Position numbers and translations under genes: made by a program
Origin: Gp1-AA122 sp035631655
GTDB lineage: Bacteria > Acidobacteriota > Terriglobia > Terriglobales > Acidobacteriaceae
Direction: 5' to 3'
Assembly: GCA_035631655.1 (NCBI GenBank)
Contig: DASQIH010000080.1
Span: 124,001 to 188,000, forward strand
Length of the DNA: 64,000 nt
Part shown: positions 26,375 through 35,727 of the stretch, one piece after another
How the letters are laid out: every line of letters starts with the position of its first letter
Numbering within the stretch: position 1 is the first letter of the stretch
The notes under the pieces: generated by a model
What the model saw: only the letters and a program-made list of their open reading frames with translations
Told to the model about the DNA's origin: nothing
Databases searched by the model: none

Positions 26375-27530
26375 GGATCTTCACCTGGTCGATGGCGTTG
26401 TACAGATACCCGCTGGGATTCCAGGCGGCGCGGGCGGGCTGGATGCGGCCCTGACTGTCGGTAGCGCACGACATGATCACGTAATCCCCCGCCTTAGCCG
26501 GTTTCCAGGAATAGTTCCACAGACGCCAAGCATAGTGCGCATGTTCACTTCCCAGTTGTGCCGGACTCCACGTCGCGCCAGAATCGGTAGAAATTTCCAC
26601 CTTCACCACGTCCGCTTCACCGGCCCAGGCCGCGCCGTGGATTTGGACTGCACCGCGCTTCAGCGTCGCGCCGTCGTTAGGACTCGCAATGACAGACTTA
26701 GCGTTTAACGCGGTAATCGGATGCGTCTCCTCGGGATTGACTGACCCTCCGGGCTCAATCGCCTTATTAGGCATCCGATAACCCGGTTTCATGAAGTTTC
26801 CCTCGAACTCTTTGTCGAGGACCTTGATCTCACTAAGCCACTTGCACGACGCCGCGCCCAGCCATCCCGGAACCAAGGCGCGCGCGGGAAACCCGTGATG
26901 CTTCGTCAGAGGTGCTCCATTCATCTGCGTCGCGACGAGAGTGTCGGAATCCATCGCCTTCTCCAGCGGAATGCTGCGGATGAACGGGGGCACTTTGCCC
27001 GGGACCTCGTCCAATCCATGAAACATGACGTGCTTGCTCGTACCCTTGACCCCAGCACGCTCCAGCAGATCGCGCAACCGAGGTCCACTGAAGTGTGCGT
27101 TTCCGACCGCCCCTCTCTGCCATTGAATCCCCGGCACATGCGGCTTCTGAAAAGCACGCCCGTTCCCAGCGCACTCCAGCGTGTTGGTCACGGAGTGCGC
27201 TTCGATTTTCCCCAAGTCTGCCAGACTCAACGTGAGCGGCTTCTGCACCTCCCCGCCAATATTCAACCGCCATTCGCCGGCGTCCAACGTGCTCGGCTCG
27301 AACATGTGGTTGCGAACAAAAAAGTGCGGCACTGGGGTGACCCACGCGTTCATGAACTCCGTCGGCATTTCCAAGTCCAGAAAGCGGAAGGAGCGCAGGA
27401 TCATTCCTTCCTCGCCCGGAATCGCCGGCGCGGCGCTCTGGTCTGCCGCCCAGCTCAGAATGGGATGAGCCATCCTAGCCGCCGCCAGGGCCAAAGAAGC
27501 GTCCTTCAAAAAGTCGCGTCGAGAAATCAT
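26361..27530 (-). CDS. Sulfite dehydrogenase, molybdopterin subunit (SorA/sulfite oxidase type)
   Basis: The enzyme oxidises sulfite to sulfate in the periplasm with a molybdenum cofactor. The 389-residue protein starts MISRRDFLKDASLALAAARM, a twin-arginine signal. The Mo-binding cysteine is in VTNTLECAGNGRAF, and KHHGFPARALVPGWLGAASC and KWLSEIKVLDKEF complete the catalytic domain. The C-terminal dimerisation domain has GAAWAGEADVVKVEISTDSG. The ATG at 27528-27530 directly starts the Tat signal; the frame extends only seven codons further. A monohaem cytochrome follows and a sulfonate-type ABC transporter precedes it. Confidence 0.9.
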   Translation of the reverse strand: MISRRDFLKDASLALAAARMAHPILSWAADQSAAPAIPGEEGMILRSFRFLDLEMPTEFMNAWVTPVPHFFVRNHMFEPSTLDAGEWRLNIGGEVQKPLTLSLADLGKIEAHSVTNTLECAGNGRAFQKPHVPGIQWQRGAVGNAHFSGPRLRDLLERAGVKGTSKHVMFHGLDEVPGKVPPFIRSIPLEKAMDSDTLVATQMNGAPLTKHHGFPARALVPGWLGAASCKWLSEIKVLDKEFEGNFMKPGYRMPNKAIEPGGSVNPEETHPITALNAKSVIASPNDGATLKRGAVQIHGAAWAGEADVVKVEISTDSGATWSPAQLGSEHAHYAWRLWNYSWKPAKAGDYVIMSCATDSQGRIQPARAAWNPSGYLYNAIDQVKIHVQG

Positions 27531-27609
27531 GGTCTCAATCCCACCGGGCAAATACTGTAGGATTTGGCGGGCCTCCGGTCAATAGGGCTGCCTCTGGAAA
27601 GAAACCCGA

Positions 27610-28368
27610 TCAGGCAGGCGCCAAACCCCATCGCTGCTGCAGCCGTCTTTCGATCGTCCGGAACACCAGTCCGTCGACGATGTAGCCCAAAACAACGATG
27701 AGAATCATGACGGCCACCACCTGGCTCATATCGTTCAGATCGCGTCCCATCATCAGCAATTGCCCCAGGCCGAGAGTGAGGAAAATCATCTCTCCGGAAA
27801 TGAGGGACCGCCAGGCAAACGCCCATCCCTGTTTGAGCCCGGTAATGATATAAGGCAGGCTCGCGGGCAGAGTCACATTCAGAAACAATTTCACTCCCCG
27901 TGCACCCAGGTTACGGCCTGCCATGGAATAAATCTTAGGCAGCTGCTTGCGTCCGGTCTCCATGCTGATGGTCACCGAGAGCAACGAGCCCATCACGACA
28001 ACGAACAGGATTGCCTTCTCGCTAAGCCCAAACCACAGCACCGCGATGGGCAGCCAGCAAATGCTGGGCAGGCTCTGCCAGCTGACCAGCAACCCGCCCA
28101 GCGTTTGCTCCAGAAACTTGCTGCTGGCCACGCTCATCCCGAGAAAGATGCCCAGCACCACAGAAAGTCCGTAGCCCAGCAGCATGCGCCTCATGCTCAC
28201 GCCGATAGCGATCCAGAAGCTATGGTCGGCAAATCCCGCCCACATCGCCTCGCCCACTCCCCACGGCGTCGGAAAAAGGTAGGGTGGCCACACCTTCAAT
28301 TTAGCCAGCAGCACCCATGCTCCTATCAGGACCGCATAGAACAGAACATTTCTAAGCGCGCGCTTCAT
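27610..28368 (-). CDS. ssuC: ABC transporter permease, SsuC/TauC type
   Basis: The 252-residue membrane protein has about six helices and the EAA-type loop GRNLGARGVKLFLNVTLPAS, which contacts the ATPase. It belongs to the sulfonate/nitrate/taurine permease family; the substrate cannot be read from sequence. The ATG at 28366-28368 gives MKRALRNVLFYAVLIGAWVL and overlaps the ATPase gene by 17 bases. The upstream part of the open frame has no homology. The gene symbol reflects family and context. Confidence 0.85.
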   Translation of the reverse strand: MKRALRNVLFYAVLIGAWVLLAKLKVWPPYLFPTPWGVGEAMWAGFADHSFWIAIGVSMRRMLLGYGLSVVLGIFLGMSVASSKFLEQTLGGLLVSWQSLPSICWLPIAVLWFGLSEKAILFVVVMGSLLSVTISMETGRKQLPKIYSMAGRNLGARGVKLFLNVTLPASLPYIITGLKQGWAFAWRSLISGEMIFLTLGLGQLLMMGRDLNDMSQVVAVMILIVVLGYIVDGLVFRTIERRLQQRWGLAPA

Positions 28369-29275
28369 CGCCGTACTCCGCTTCCAGAGACTTGTTGATC
28401 TCATCGCGCAGATCGTCAAGGATCTGGCGCGCTGCTCCCGCCACGTGCACATCTTCCAGGTGCCGCGGACGCGGCAACTCGACCACGTACTCCCGCTTAA
28501 TCTGTCCGGGACGGAAGGTCAGCAGCACGACGCGGTCGCCCAGGCGCACCGCTTCGCGCACGTTGTGCGTCACGAAGATGATGGTCCGCCCAGTTTCCGC
28601 CCAGATACGTTCCAGTTCATCATGAAGCAGGTCACGGGTCTGGGCATCGAGCGCCGCGAAAGGCTCGTCCATCAGCAGGACGTCAGGTTCCGTGGCCAGC
28701 GCCCGTGCCAGAGCAACCCGCTGCCGCATGCCCCCCGAGAGCTGATGGATGTAGCTGTCTTTAAACTGTGCCAGATGCACCAGGCGCAGGTACTCGCGAA
28801 TCCGCGTCTCGCGCTCCGCCTTGAAGATTCCCTTCATCCTCATCCCGAACCCAACGTTCTGCGCCACCGTGAGCCACGGGAACAATCCGAGTTCCTGGAA
28901 GATCAGGATACGGTCGGTCCCGGCACCCTCGACCGTCCTGTCGTCCACTCGTATCTCACCGGAGGCCTGCCTCTGTAACCCAGCGATCAGGTGTAAGAGC
29001 GTGGATTTCCCGCAACCCGAGGGCCCAACCACGCACAGGAACTCCCCGGCTCGGACTTCCAGGTCAATGCTCTTCAATGCCTGCAGCGGCTCGCCCCCAT
29101 TGGTTTGGTAGTTCAAGCAGACGTTTTTCAATGAAACCTTGGGAAGCCCTGCCGAAGGTTCGCGCAAGGGCAGCACCGTGGCACTCCGCGCCGGTTTTCC
29201 ATGAATCGCGCCGCCCGTCCTGCTGTACCCCTCCCGGTTAGTCTGAACTATGGCATTCTGCATGTTCGGTTTCAT
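28352..29275 (-). CDS. ssuB: ABC transporter ATP-binding protein, SsuB/TauB type
   Basis: The 307-residue ATPase has a Walker A motif GPSGCGKSTLLHLIAG, Q-loop QELGLFPW, signature LSGGMRQRVALARALA, and Walker B VLLMDEPFAALD, followed by the H-loop TIIFVTHNVREA. A 45-residue N-terminal extension of low similarity precedes the domain. Its start overlaps the stop of the substrate-binding gene as ATGA. It powers uptake by the adjacent permease. Confidence 0.92.
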   Translation of the reverse strand: MKPNMQNAIVQTNREGYSRTGGAIHGKPARSATVLPLREPSAGLPKVSLKNVCLNYQTNGGEPLQALKSIDLEVRAGEFLCVVGPSGCGKSTLLHLIAGLQRQASGEIRVDDRTVEGAGTDRILIFQELGLFPWLTVAQNVGFGMRMKGIFKAERETRIREYLRLVHLAQFKDSYIHQLSGGMRQRVALARALATEPDVLLMDEPFAALDAQTRDLLHDELERIWAETGRTIIFVTHNVREAVRLGDRVVLLTFRPGQIKREYVVELPRPRHLEDVHVAGAARQILDDLRDEINKSLEAEYGDEARA

Positions 29276-30291
29276 TGGATGGTCTTTTTCCTTTTTTCTG
29301 CGAGAACCTGGTTCAGAAGCGTGAGATCGTACAGGCCGGAAAGGTCTGGCATCTGGCGCCCGAGGAATCCCGCCGCGAATGCCGACTGCCCTGCTTTCAG
29401 CAACGAAGCCCGTAGCGGCTCATACGTGACTTGCAGCCTGCCCCAAGCTTCGTCCAAAACCTCTGGCGAAAGAGCTTTGCCAGTTTCCTTCTGGATCTGG
29501 CTGTTCAAAATTTGCTTTGCTTCTCGGGAATTTGCGGTGATCCAGTCGGTCAGCTCCACGTGAGCGCGAATCCAATTCTTCACCAGTTCCGGATGCGCTT
29601 TCAGAAACTTGGTACTAACGATCAGATGTGCCGTGATGAATTGACCATCCGGCCACAACTCGCGTTCATCCAGGAAAACACGCCCATTGGCTTCGTGAAC
29701 CAGCCGGGAAGCCCACGGCTCCGGCGCCCAGGCGGCGTCCAAATCGCCCTTCACAAAGAGCGTGATTTGGTCAGGATTGGCCACCGGAATAACCTGCACA
29801 TCCCCGCCTTTGTCGCGGGTCTTCAACCCGTGCGCTTTTAACCACGTGCGCAGGGCGACATCCTGAGTGCTACCCGTTTGCGGCGAGGCAATACGCTTGC
29901 CATGAAAGTCTTCCCCCGTCTGGATGCCAGCATCCTTGCGCACCACCAGCGCCGCACCCCCGCTGGTGGCGCCGGCCACAATACGCAGCGCTTTCCCACT
30001 CGAACGGACATAGCCGTTAATCGCGGGATTGGGCCCGACATACGTCATGTCAATCCCGTCTGCAAATACCGCTTCGATCGCCGAAGGCCCCGCATTGAAG
30101 CTTTTCCATTCAATTTTCACTTGCGGCCCCATAGCCTTTTCGAACCAGCCATTAGCTTTCCCCATCATCGCCTGCGCATGTGTAATGTTAGGAAAGGCCC
30201 CCACCCGGATCACGCTGCTGTTCGCTTGCGCCTGTGCAACCGTGATGAACCCGACCATGAAACCGAGCAGAACCGCAACCCAATTACGCAT
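29272..30291 (-). CDS. ssuA: ABC transporter substrate-binding protein, SsuA/NrtA/ThiY type
   Basis: The 339-residue periplasmic protein has a signal peptide (MRNWVAVLLGFMVGFITVAQ, cleavage near AQA). The fold is marked by IRVGAFPNITHAQAMMGKAN, GIDMTYVGPNPAINGYVRS, KRIASPQTGSTQDVALRTWL and DLDAAWAPEPWASRLV. This pattern is that of aliphatic-sulfonate, taurine or nitrate binding proteins. Neighbouring sulfite dehydrogenase favours a sulfur substrate, by inference. It overlaps the Rrf2 gene by 8 bases, so regulator and transporter are one transcript. Confidence 0.88.
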   Translation of the reverse strand: MRNWVAVLLGFMVGFITVAQAQANSSVIRVGAFPNITHAQAMMGKANGWFEKAMGPQVKIEWKSFNAGPSAIEAVFADGIDMTYVGPNPAINGYVRSSGKALRIVAGATSGGAALVVRKDAGIQTGEDFHGKRIASPQTGSTQDVALRTWLKAHGLKTRDKGGDVQVIPVANPDQITLFVKGDLDAAWAPEPWASRLVHEANGRVFLDERELWPDGQFITAHLIVSTKFLKAHPELVKNWIRAHVELTDWITANSREAKQILNSQIQKETGKALSPEVLDEAWGRLQVTYEPLRASLLKAGQSAFAAGFLGRQMPDLSGLYDLTLLNQVLAEKRKKTIQ

Positions 30292-30799
30292 CCTGGAACC
30301 CCTTGCCGCCGTGCACGATCATGGGCATGACGCGCGGTTCCTTCTTTTTTCTTCGCGATTTCCCTCTACCGGCCCTGGTCTCCGAAGCTTTCGCAATATC
30401 GGCCAGGCTGGTGCTTTCCAGGATCCGCGCCGCGGCATCCCGCACTTGCAGAAAAACCTGGTAGAGCGCGCGATGCGGAAGATCCTGATCGATGAGTTCG
30501 CGCAGCGACTCGGCATCGCCGAACGGAGCCAGCGGACCGTCAATCACACGAATGATTTCGCTGAGGTAAATCTCGGAAGGCGGATGCCGCAACTGGTATC
30601 CCCCCTTGGCGCCCCGCACACTCTCCACGATGCGCGCATTCTTCAGCTCTAGCAAAATCAACTCCAGGAACTTCTCCGGCAGGTTCTCTTCGTAGGCGAT
30701 ATCGCGAATCCGGATCGCCCCCTGGCTGTAATGCCGCGCCAGCATCATCATGGCCTGCAGTGCATACAGCCCTTTTTGCGACACTCTCATCGGGTTCAT
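30284..30799 (-). CDS. Rrf2-family transcriptional regulator, CymR-like
   Basis: The 171-residue protein has an N-terminal winged helix-turn-helix (about 1-85, MRVSQKGLYALQAMMMLARH and IVESVRGAKGGYQLRHP). The three cysteines that bind an iron-sulfur cluster in IscR/NsrR are absent; there is no cysteine at all. That places it nearer CymR, which controls sulfur metabolism in Gram-positives. A basic tail (RGKSRRKKKEPR) follows. As first gene before the transporter and sulfite dehydrogenase it is the likely local regulator. An in-frame second ATG at 30790 is an equally possible start. Confidence 0.85.
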   Translation of the reverse strand: MNPMRVSQKGLYALQAMMMLARHYSQGAIRIRDIAYEENLPEKFLELILLELKNARIVESVRGAKGGYQLRHPPSEIYLSEIIRVIDGPLAPFGDAESLRELIDQDLPHRALYQVFLQVRDAAARILESTSLADIAKASETRAGRGKSRRKKKEPRVMPMIVHGGKGFQDA

Positions 30800-30809
30800 C
30801 TTGTAGCAT

Positions 30810-30836
30810 AAAAGTCTAGTAAGCTAATCGACTTTA
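30810..30836. promoter_or_regulatory. Possible operator upstream of the Rrf2 operon
   Basis: An inverted repeat with outer arms AAAGTC and GACTTT and inner TAG/CTA lies about 10-35 bases before the Rrf2 start in an AT-rich stretch. Position and symmetry suit autoregulation; no binding consensus was matched. Confidence 0.35.
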
Positions 30837-30985
30837 TTTAGATACATGAGATAAGAATTCCTGATGGGACCTTCCAAATTGTTCCTTAGGACTACACGCT
30901 TTAAAATCAGAGACTTGACAAGAAGAGTGGGAACCTGACTCGGCTTGGATTCGCTACAGACAAGATGGTTATGAGTCTTTTCGGG

Positions 30986-31762
30986 TCAGAGGTTCGCCGC
31001 CCCGTTGGCCATCCGCATCAGCTGCACGGTGACGTTATCGGGAGCGCCGCGTTCTTTGGCCAGCCGAACCAGCTCGCCGCAAGCCTCTGCCGCAGTCCCG
31101 TGCCCGACAATCGCATGCAACTCCTCGTCGTTCACCAACCCCCAAAGCCCATCGGTACACAGCAGAAGTATGTCTCCCTGTTCCAGTTCGAGAGGAGTGG
31201 CGGGCGAATCGGCCGTAAACTCTGGACCGACCCCCAGGGCGGCGGTGAGAATGTGCCTCTGTGGATGTCCTTCCGCCTCTTCGGCGCGGATCAAACCAGA
31301 CTCGATCAGCCGGTTGACATACGAATGGTCACGCGTCAGCCGCAAAATACTTTCGCTGCGCACCAGGTATAAGCGGCTGTCACCCACGTGCGCGAAATAA
31401 AGTTTTGCCCCGATTACACAGGCCGCGGTGCAGGTCGTGCCCATGCCAAAAAAACCGGGATGCAGAATTGCGTATTCCTGGATGCGCTCGTGCGCGGTTC
31501 GCAGTCCCTGCAATAGGTCGGATTGCGGATCCTCCCCCGCCCCCTGCTGGTAAATCTCGCAGACGGTCTTGACCGCGATCTGGCTGGCCTGCTCCCCGCC
31601 TTCATAGCCGCCCATGCCATCAGCAACAATGGCGAGTCTGCCCTTGCGCTGGAACTGCTCTTCCCTTTCCGGCTCCCAGTAGCCGGAGGAATCCTCGTTC
31701 TGCTCGCGCTGGCAGCCGACGTCGCTCAAGTGAGCGAACTCCATTCCGGGCCGAATCTCCAT
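30986..31762 (-). CDS. PP2C-family serine/threonine protein phosphatase
   Basis: PP2C enzymes remove phosphate from Ser/Thr with two metal ions. The 258-residue protein is essentially one PP2C domain: DVGCQREQNEDS, IVADGMGGYEGGEQAS, GTTCTAACVIGAKLYFAHVG, GDSRLYLVR, LCTDGLWGLV and ERGAPDNVTV. The metal-binding aspartates are all present. I chose the ATG at 31760-31762 because GAGGGG lies just upstream; the frame continues 26 codons further. No kinase is adjacent. A tRNA-Lys gene lies upstream on the same strand. Confidence 0.9.
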   Translation of the reverse strand: MEIRPGMEFAHLSDVGCQREQNEDSSGYWEPEREEQFQRKGRLAIVADGMGGYEGGEQASQIAVKTVCEIYQQGAGEDPQSDLLQGLRTAHERIQEYAILHPGFFGMGTTCTAACVIGAKLYFAHVGDSRLYLVRSESILRLTRDHSYVNRLIESGLIRAEEAEGHPQRHILTAALGVGPEFTADSPATPLELEQGDILLLCTDGLWGLVNDEELHAIVGHGTAAEACGELVRLAKERGAPDNVTVQLMRMANGAANL

Positions 31763-31937
31763 TACCCCTCGCAGCTCATCAATATGTGTCAATGTCCAGT
31801 CACGCGAGTCGATAATACTTTGCTTGCGACGAGGTAGCATGCTCGAGTTGCTGAATTCCCGCTGCCTGGGTCAGCGACATCCGAGATGCCCAGAGCGACG
31901 GGCATTATATACCGGCTTGGAAGGTGGGGTGGAATTT

Positions 31938-32013
31938 TGGTGAGCGCGGCAGGATTCGAACCTGCGACCCATGCCTTAAAAGGGCATTGCTCTACCACCT
32001 GAGCTACGCGCCC
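31938..32013 (-). tRNA. tRNA-Lys (anticodon UUU)
   Basis: The minus-strand sequence folds as a cloverleaf: acceptor GGGCGCG pairing with CGCGCTC (one G-T), D-arm GCTC...GAGC, anticodon stem ATGCC/GGCAT with loop CTTTTAA (anticodon TTT), T-arm GCAGG TTCGAAT CCTGC, discriminator A and encoded CCA. Confidence 0.97.
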
Positions 32014-32475
32014 ACGATCTTATTACGTTAGCACACACGCGACCCTCCGCGGCAAGCTGCCCCCCAGCTGCAGACGCTGCCTCCTGCTGATCTACCCTCT
32101 GTTCCGAAAATGGAACAAAAACGCGAGTCCAGGGCCTGTTCTTTGCGGCGTCCTCCGCGAATTTCCCCGCATCTTGTCATTCCGAGCGAAAGCGAGGAAT
32201 CTGCTTTTCCCAGCGCTCTCCACAATCTTGTAGAACCTCTATTATCGGCTACCAACCATCCATTGGGTAAGGGTCAAAGTTTTTGAACGGGCAAGATTCG
32301 AAAGCGTCAACATCCGAAGTAATGAAACGCTGCTTGCTCTGGCTACACCCGGTGTTATCCTTATGCGCAGCGCATTAACATCACTCCGTCCACTTACGAC
32401 GATTTTAGCCAGGGGGTGCATTTCGTAAACTCCGTGCCGGATGTCCGCCGCAAACGGCCTTTTGGGGGTGGGAAA
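32014..32475. other. Spacer between tRNA-Lys and the secreted protein gene
   Basis: No gene is seen. A family B repeat lies at 32176-32202 (GTCATTCCGAGCGAAAGCGA). The last 80 bases contain the likely leader of the next gene, with GGGGGTGGG before its ATG. Confidence 0.4.
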
Positions 32476-34146
32476 ATGAAGTCGCTAGGTCGCAAGTCCA
32501 GCTGCTTTGTCCGTCTGCTATTGGCCCTCGGCTTGGCCATGATTGTTTCCGGGCTCAACGCCCAGGAGGGCAGCCAAACTCATCAGCGTGTCGGGTTGCC
32601 TCACGACTGGACGCACTCCCACGTTCTCTTCAGTGGCAACGCCCTGCTCACCAACCCTGCCCTTGCCGAGGCCGAGCCCAGGGTCGTTCACCAGTGGCTG
32701 CGGCAAAACCTGGCTCGTTTCCCCAACTCCGCCGCCCACCGTGAGTCCGAGTTCCGCTCCCACCACAAGTCTCCGCTTCATCGCGACTGGAGCGTTTCGC
32801 TGGGCACTGGTCGGGTTGCCGCAGGCATGTCGCCTGCCAAATTTAGCTTCGATACCACTGCCCTCCCGGATTGCGCCAACGATTATGTGGTGTTCGGACT
32901 GGCCGTGGCCGGCACCGCCGGACAAGCCAATTTGATCGCCTTCAATGACTTGTACAGCGGCCCTGGTGGGATATGTAATGCGACCAATCCCTCAGTCTTC
33001 TTTTCCTATAACACCAGCACAATCGGCGGAACGATAACCACTTCACCGGTATTGTCCCTGGATGGAAAAAAGATAGCGTTCGTAGAAACGACGGGAGGAA
33101 GCTCCATTTTTCATGTGCTGACTTGGGCGACGGGCGCTGGAAACGGAACCTCAGCGACGACACCAGCCGTCCCCGGCGTGGGCAACACTGCTTCCATGAC
33201 CTCCCTGACCTATGCCGCCGCCAACAACACCCGTTCCTCACCCTGGATTGATTACAAGAATGACATCGCCTACGTGGGCGCAAACAATGGCAGAGTCTAC
33301 AAGATCACGGGCGTATTTAACGGAACGCCGACTCTGGCTGGGGCACCCTGGCCATTGAATGTCGGTGGTGGCAACACCATCACCAGCCCCGTGCTCGACT
33401 ACACAACCGGCCGTCTTTTTGTGGGCGATGCGGTGGGAAGGCTGAGCTCGGTTAATTATGTGACCCCTGGGACGGTGGCAACCTTGGCCGTCGGATCGGC
33501 AACTACGGTAACCAATCGCGCCGTCCGGGACGCCCCCATCGTGGATCAGAGCAACGGTGTGGTTTACGCCATATCCTCTAACGATGGCACCAGTGCCGTC
33601 TTGGTTCAGGCGAGCACGGCGACGCTGGCTGAGCTAGCCCGCGCTCGCATTGGACGGGGCAGTACCACAGGCACGACCGTAAATCTCTACGACGGGTCGC
33701 CGGATAACAGCTACTTTAACGCTCCCGCTACCGGCTCTTTCTTGGTGTGTGGCACCGGGGCTGCCGACACAACGCCCACCCTCTACCGCTTTGGTTTCGT
33801 GGGCACCACCCTGAACACCGCCCCCACGAGCACAGCACAGATCGTGAATAATCAGGGGGCTCGGTGTTCTCCCATCACCGAATTCTTCAACCCCAACGTG
33901 GGCACAGGCGGAACCGATTTCTTCTTCTTTGGATTGACCTCTAACTGCGTCGGCAGAGCAGGCTCCGGGTGCGTGATGTCCCTCACCGGTGGCAGCACTA
34001 TGACGACGGGTCCAGCTGAGACCGGTGGTACCAGCAGCATTGTCATGGACAATGAGAGCCTGTCGGGGCAAGCGTCCAGTATCTATTTCACCACGCTGGC
34101 TGCTCCCAACCGTGCCGTCAAAGTCACCCAGAGCGGCTTGCAGTGA
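32476..34146 (+). CDS. Secreted beta-propeller-like protein of unknown function
   Basis: The 556-residue protein has a signal peptide (MKSLGRKSSCFVRLLLALGL, cleavage near LNA). It is rich in Thr, Gly, Ala and Asn with repeated strand patterns such as ITTSPVLSLDGKKIAFVETT, DIAYVGANNGRVYKITGVF, ITSPVLDYTTGRLFVGDA and DAPIVDQSNGVVYAISSNDG, suggesting PQQ/YncE-like propeller blades. No catalytic motif is recognisable. The ATG at 32476 follows GGGGGTGGGAAA. It stands alone between tRNA-Lys and the CBS gene. A surface or periplasmic binding role is a guess. Confidence 0.65.
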   Translation: MKSLGRKSSCFVRLLLALGLAMIVSGLNAQEGSQTHQRVGLPHDWTHSHVLFSGNALLTNPALAEAEPRVVHQWLRQNLARFPNSAAHRESEFRSHHKSPLHRDWSVSLGTGRVAAGMSPAKFSFDTTALPDCANDYVVFGLAVAGTAGQANLIAFNDLYSGPGGICNATNPSVFFSYNTSTIGGTITTSPVLSLDGKKIAFVETTGGSSIFHVLTWATGAGNGTSATTPAVPGVGNTASMTSLTYAAANNTRSSPWIDYKNDIAYVGANNGRVYKITGVFNGTPTLAGAPWPLNVGGGNTITSPVLDYTTGRLFVGDAVGRLSSVNYVTPGTVATLAVGSATTVTNRAVRDAPIVDQSNGVVYAISSNDGTSAVLVQASTATLAELARARIGRGSTTGTTVNLYDGSPDNSYFNAPATGSFLVCGTGAADTTPTLYRFGFVGTTLNTAPTSTAQIVNNQGARCSPITEFFNPNVGTGGTDFFFFGLTSNCVGRAGSGCVMSLTGGSTMTTGPAETGGTSSIVMDNESLSGQASSIYFTTLAAPNRAVKVTQSGLQ

Positions 34147-34362
34147 TGGCTCAGGCTCTTGCTGAAATACGAGACTGGTTCTGTCGCGAGTGTCTATCGC
34201 ACTACGATATGAAGTAAGACCAGCCTACGCGCCGGTGTTTCCTTTTTGCTCTGTGGAGGCCTTGCTGTGTGGAGGCGGGTCTATGACCGCCTGCTCAGGT
34301 TAGACCACGCGCCGCTTGCGCTGGCGTCCAAAATTGGCGAGTCCTGCGAGACGAACCCCCCG
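34147..34362. other. Convergent spacer
   Basis: No gene is supported between the secreted-protein gene and the CBS gene. The direct repeat TGTGGAGGC occurs twice at 34252-34274. Confidence 0.35.
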
Positions 34363-34764
34363 CTACACCGCCATGCGGCGGTCGCTCTGACCGGCGTTGC
34401 GCAGCAGGATATCGCGCAAGGAAACCAGCCCTTTTAACTGCCTGCCCTCGCAGATCGGCAAGTGGCGGAAGCCGAATTCCCGCATCAGAAACAGGCATTC
34501 GTCAATCGTCTCTTCGGTGGTGACCGAGCGAGGATTCGGGGTCATGACTTCTGACACCCTGGTTTGTCCCGGCATGCGCCCTACCGCGACCACACGATTC
34601 ATGATGTCACGCTCCGAGAAGATACCCACAAGTTCCTCGTTGCGCACCACCGGAAGCGCTCCGATGTTGTGCTCCATCATGAAACGAGCCGCTTCGACCA
34701 CTGTTCTGTCGGCCTCAATCGAATAAACCCGGCGATCCCTAACCAGATCGAAGATCCTTGCCAT
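34363..34764 (-). CDS. CBS-domain pair protein
   Basis: The 133-residue protein consists of two CBS domains (about 7-62 and 72-128): VVEAARFMMEHNIGALPVVR, then GIFSERDIMNRVVAVGR, VMTPNPRSVTTEETIDECLF and RQLKGLVSLRDILLRN. CBS pairs bind adenine nucleotides and sense energy state; free-standing ones regulate partners that cannot be named here. The ATG at 34762-34764 matches the usual start of stand-alone CBS proteins (MARIFDLVRDRRVYSIE), and GGAG lies upstream. Confidence 0.88.
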   Translation of the reverse strand: MARIFDLVRDRRVYSIEADRTVVEAARFMMEHNIGALPVVRNEELVGIFSERDIMNRVVAVGRMPGQTRVSEVMTPNPRSVTTEETIDECLFLMREFGFRHLPICEGRQLKGLVSLRDILLRNAGQSDRRMAV

Positions 34765-34897
34765 GGGCGACTCCTTCTGCAGGCGGGATATTACAGTCCC
34801 GGGGGCTCCCACAGGCCCGGCCAGGACCGGCGAATCCGAGTACTCTACCACAGCACCCAGCGGGCGTTGTCGCCAAAAATCCGCTAGTCCGGATAAG

Positions 34898-34920
34898 AGA
34901 AAAGCAGCCTACGGCTGCTT
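34898..34920 (-). terminator. Intrinsic terminator of the outer-membrane protein gene
   Basis: On the minus strand the stem AGCAGCC-GTA-GGCTGCT is followed by TTTTCTCTT, about 25 bases after the stop at 34947. Confidence 0.7.
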
Positions 34921-34946
34921 CACAAATTGTGGAGTCGGCTAGTTTC

Positions 34947-35546
34947 CTAAAAGCGAATGACAGGTCCGAAGCTGGCCTTGATGTTATGGCGCATGCCTTT
35001 ATCGAAGTAGATATCGTCTCCGCCATCCAGGCGCAATCCGATGGGCCCCCAGAAGCTTTCCACGCCAATACCCGGATACATAGCCAGGCGCGTATCGCCC
35101 GTCGTGATGGCCCCCAGCGCACTGGTGAAGCCAGCGGGCGCGTTCTTAGTTGAACTGCTGAAGTTGAGGAACCCCACTTTGAAAGTCACAAAGGCCCGGA
35201 CCGGCCCCAGCTTCTCATTAAATTTCGGACCAACCAGCCCATGCAGCGGCCGCACCTCGGTGGTCGCCAATGACGTGGTGAAGCCGTTAGAAAACGCGTT
35301 GTTGAAGTTCCGCTTGAAGTCGTAGCTCATCTCGCCTTCGAGTTGAAAGCGCGAACCCATATTGAAGCCCGCGCGAGCACCCACTCCCACGAAGTTGATG
35401 TGCGGACCCGGGCGGCTCAAAATGAAATAGTCAGCAAACACGCCTGCCTCAAAGCGGTCTCCTCCATTTGCGCCGCTTGGCGCCTGAGCCATCAGCAACG
35501 GCCCAGTACAAACCACCGCCACAACAACGAATGCAATCCTTTTCAT
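34947..35546 (-). CDS. Outer-membrane beta-barrel protein
   Basis: The 199-residue protein has a signal peptide (MKRIAFVVVAVVCTGPLLMA, cleavage near AQA), followed by alternating beta-strands such as FEAGVFADYFILSRPGPHIN, FQLEGEMSYDFKRNFNN and LGPVRAFVTFKVGFLNF. It ends with Phe (GPVIRF), the C-terminal aromatic signal for BAM insertion. This is the pattern of an OmpA-like 8-strand barrel porin-family protein. The specific role is unknown. Confidence 0.75.
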   Translation of the reverse strand: MKRIAFVVVAVVCTGPLLMAQAPSGANGGDRFEAGVFADYFILSRPGPHINFVGVGARAGFNMGSRFQLEGEMSYDFKRNFNNAFSNGFTTSLATTEVRPLHGLVGPKFNEKLGPVRAFVTFKVGFLNFSSSTKNAPAGFTSALGAITTGDTRLAMYPGIGVESFWGPIGLRLDGGDDIYFDKGMRHNIKASFGPVIRF

Positions 35547-35727
35547 GTGGGTAACGTTCTCCGATCGCGCGTCTTAGGCCTCGACCAGCAGCGCTGCGAA
35601 GCCAACCTTTTGCTGGTGATGTACTACTTACGATGCCAATGCGCGGGCCGCGGGTTGGGTATTTCTCGTGTACCCGCAGCCCAAGCATCGACTTGCCAGT
35701 GTACATATCCCGCAACCTGCTCAGAAA

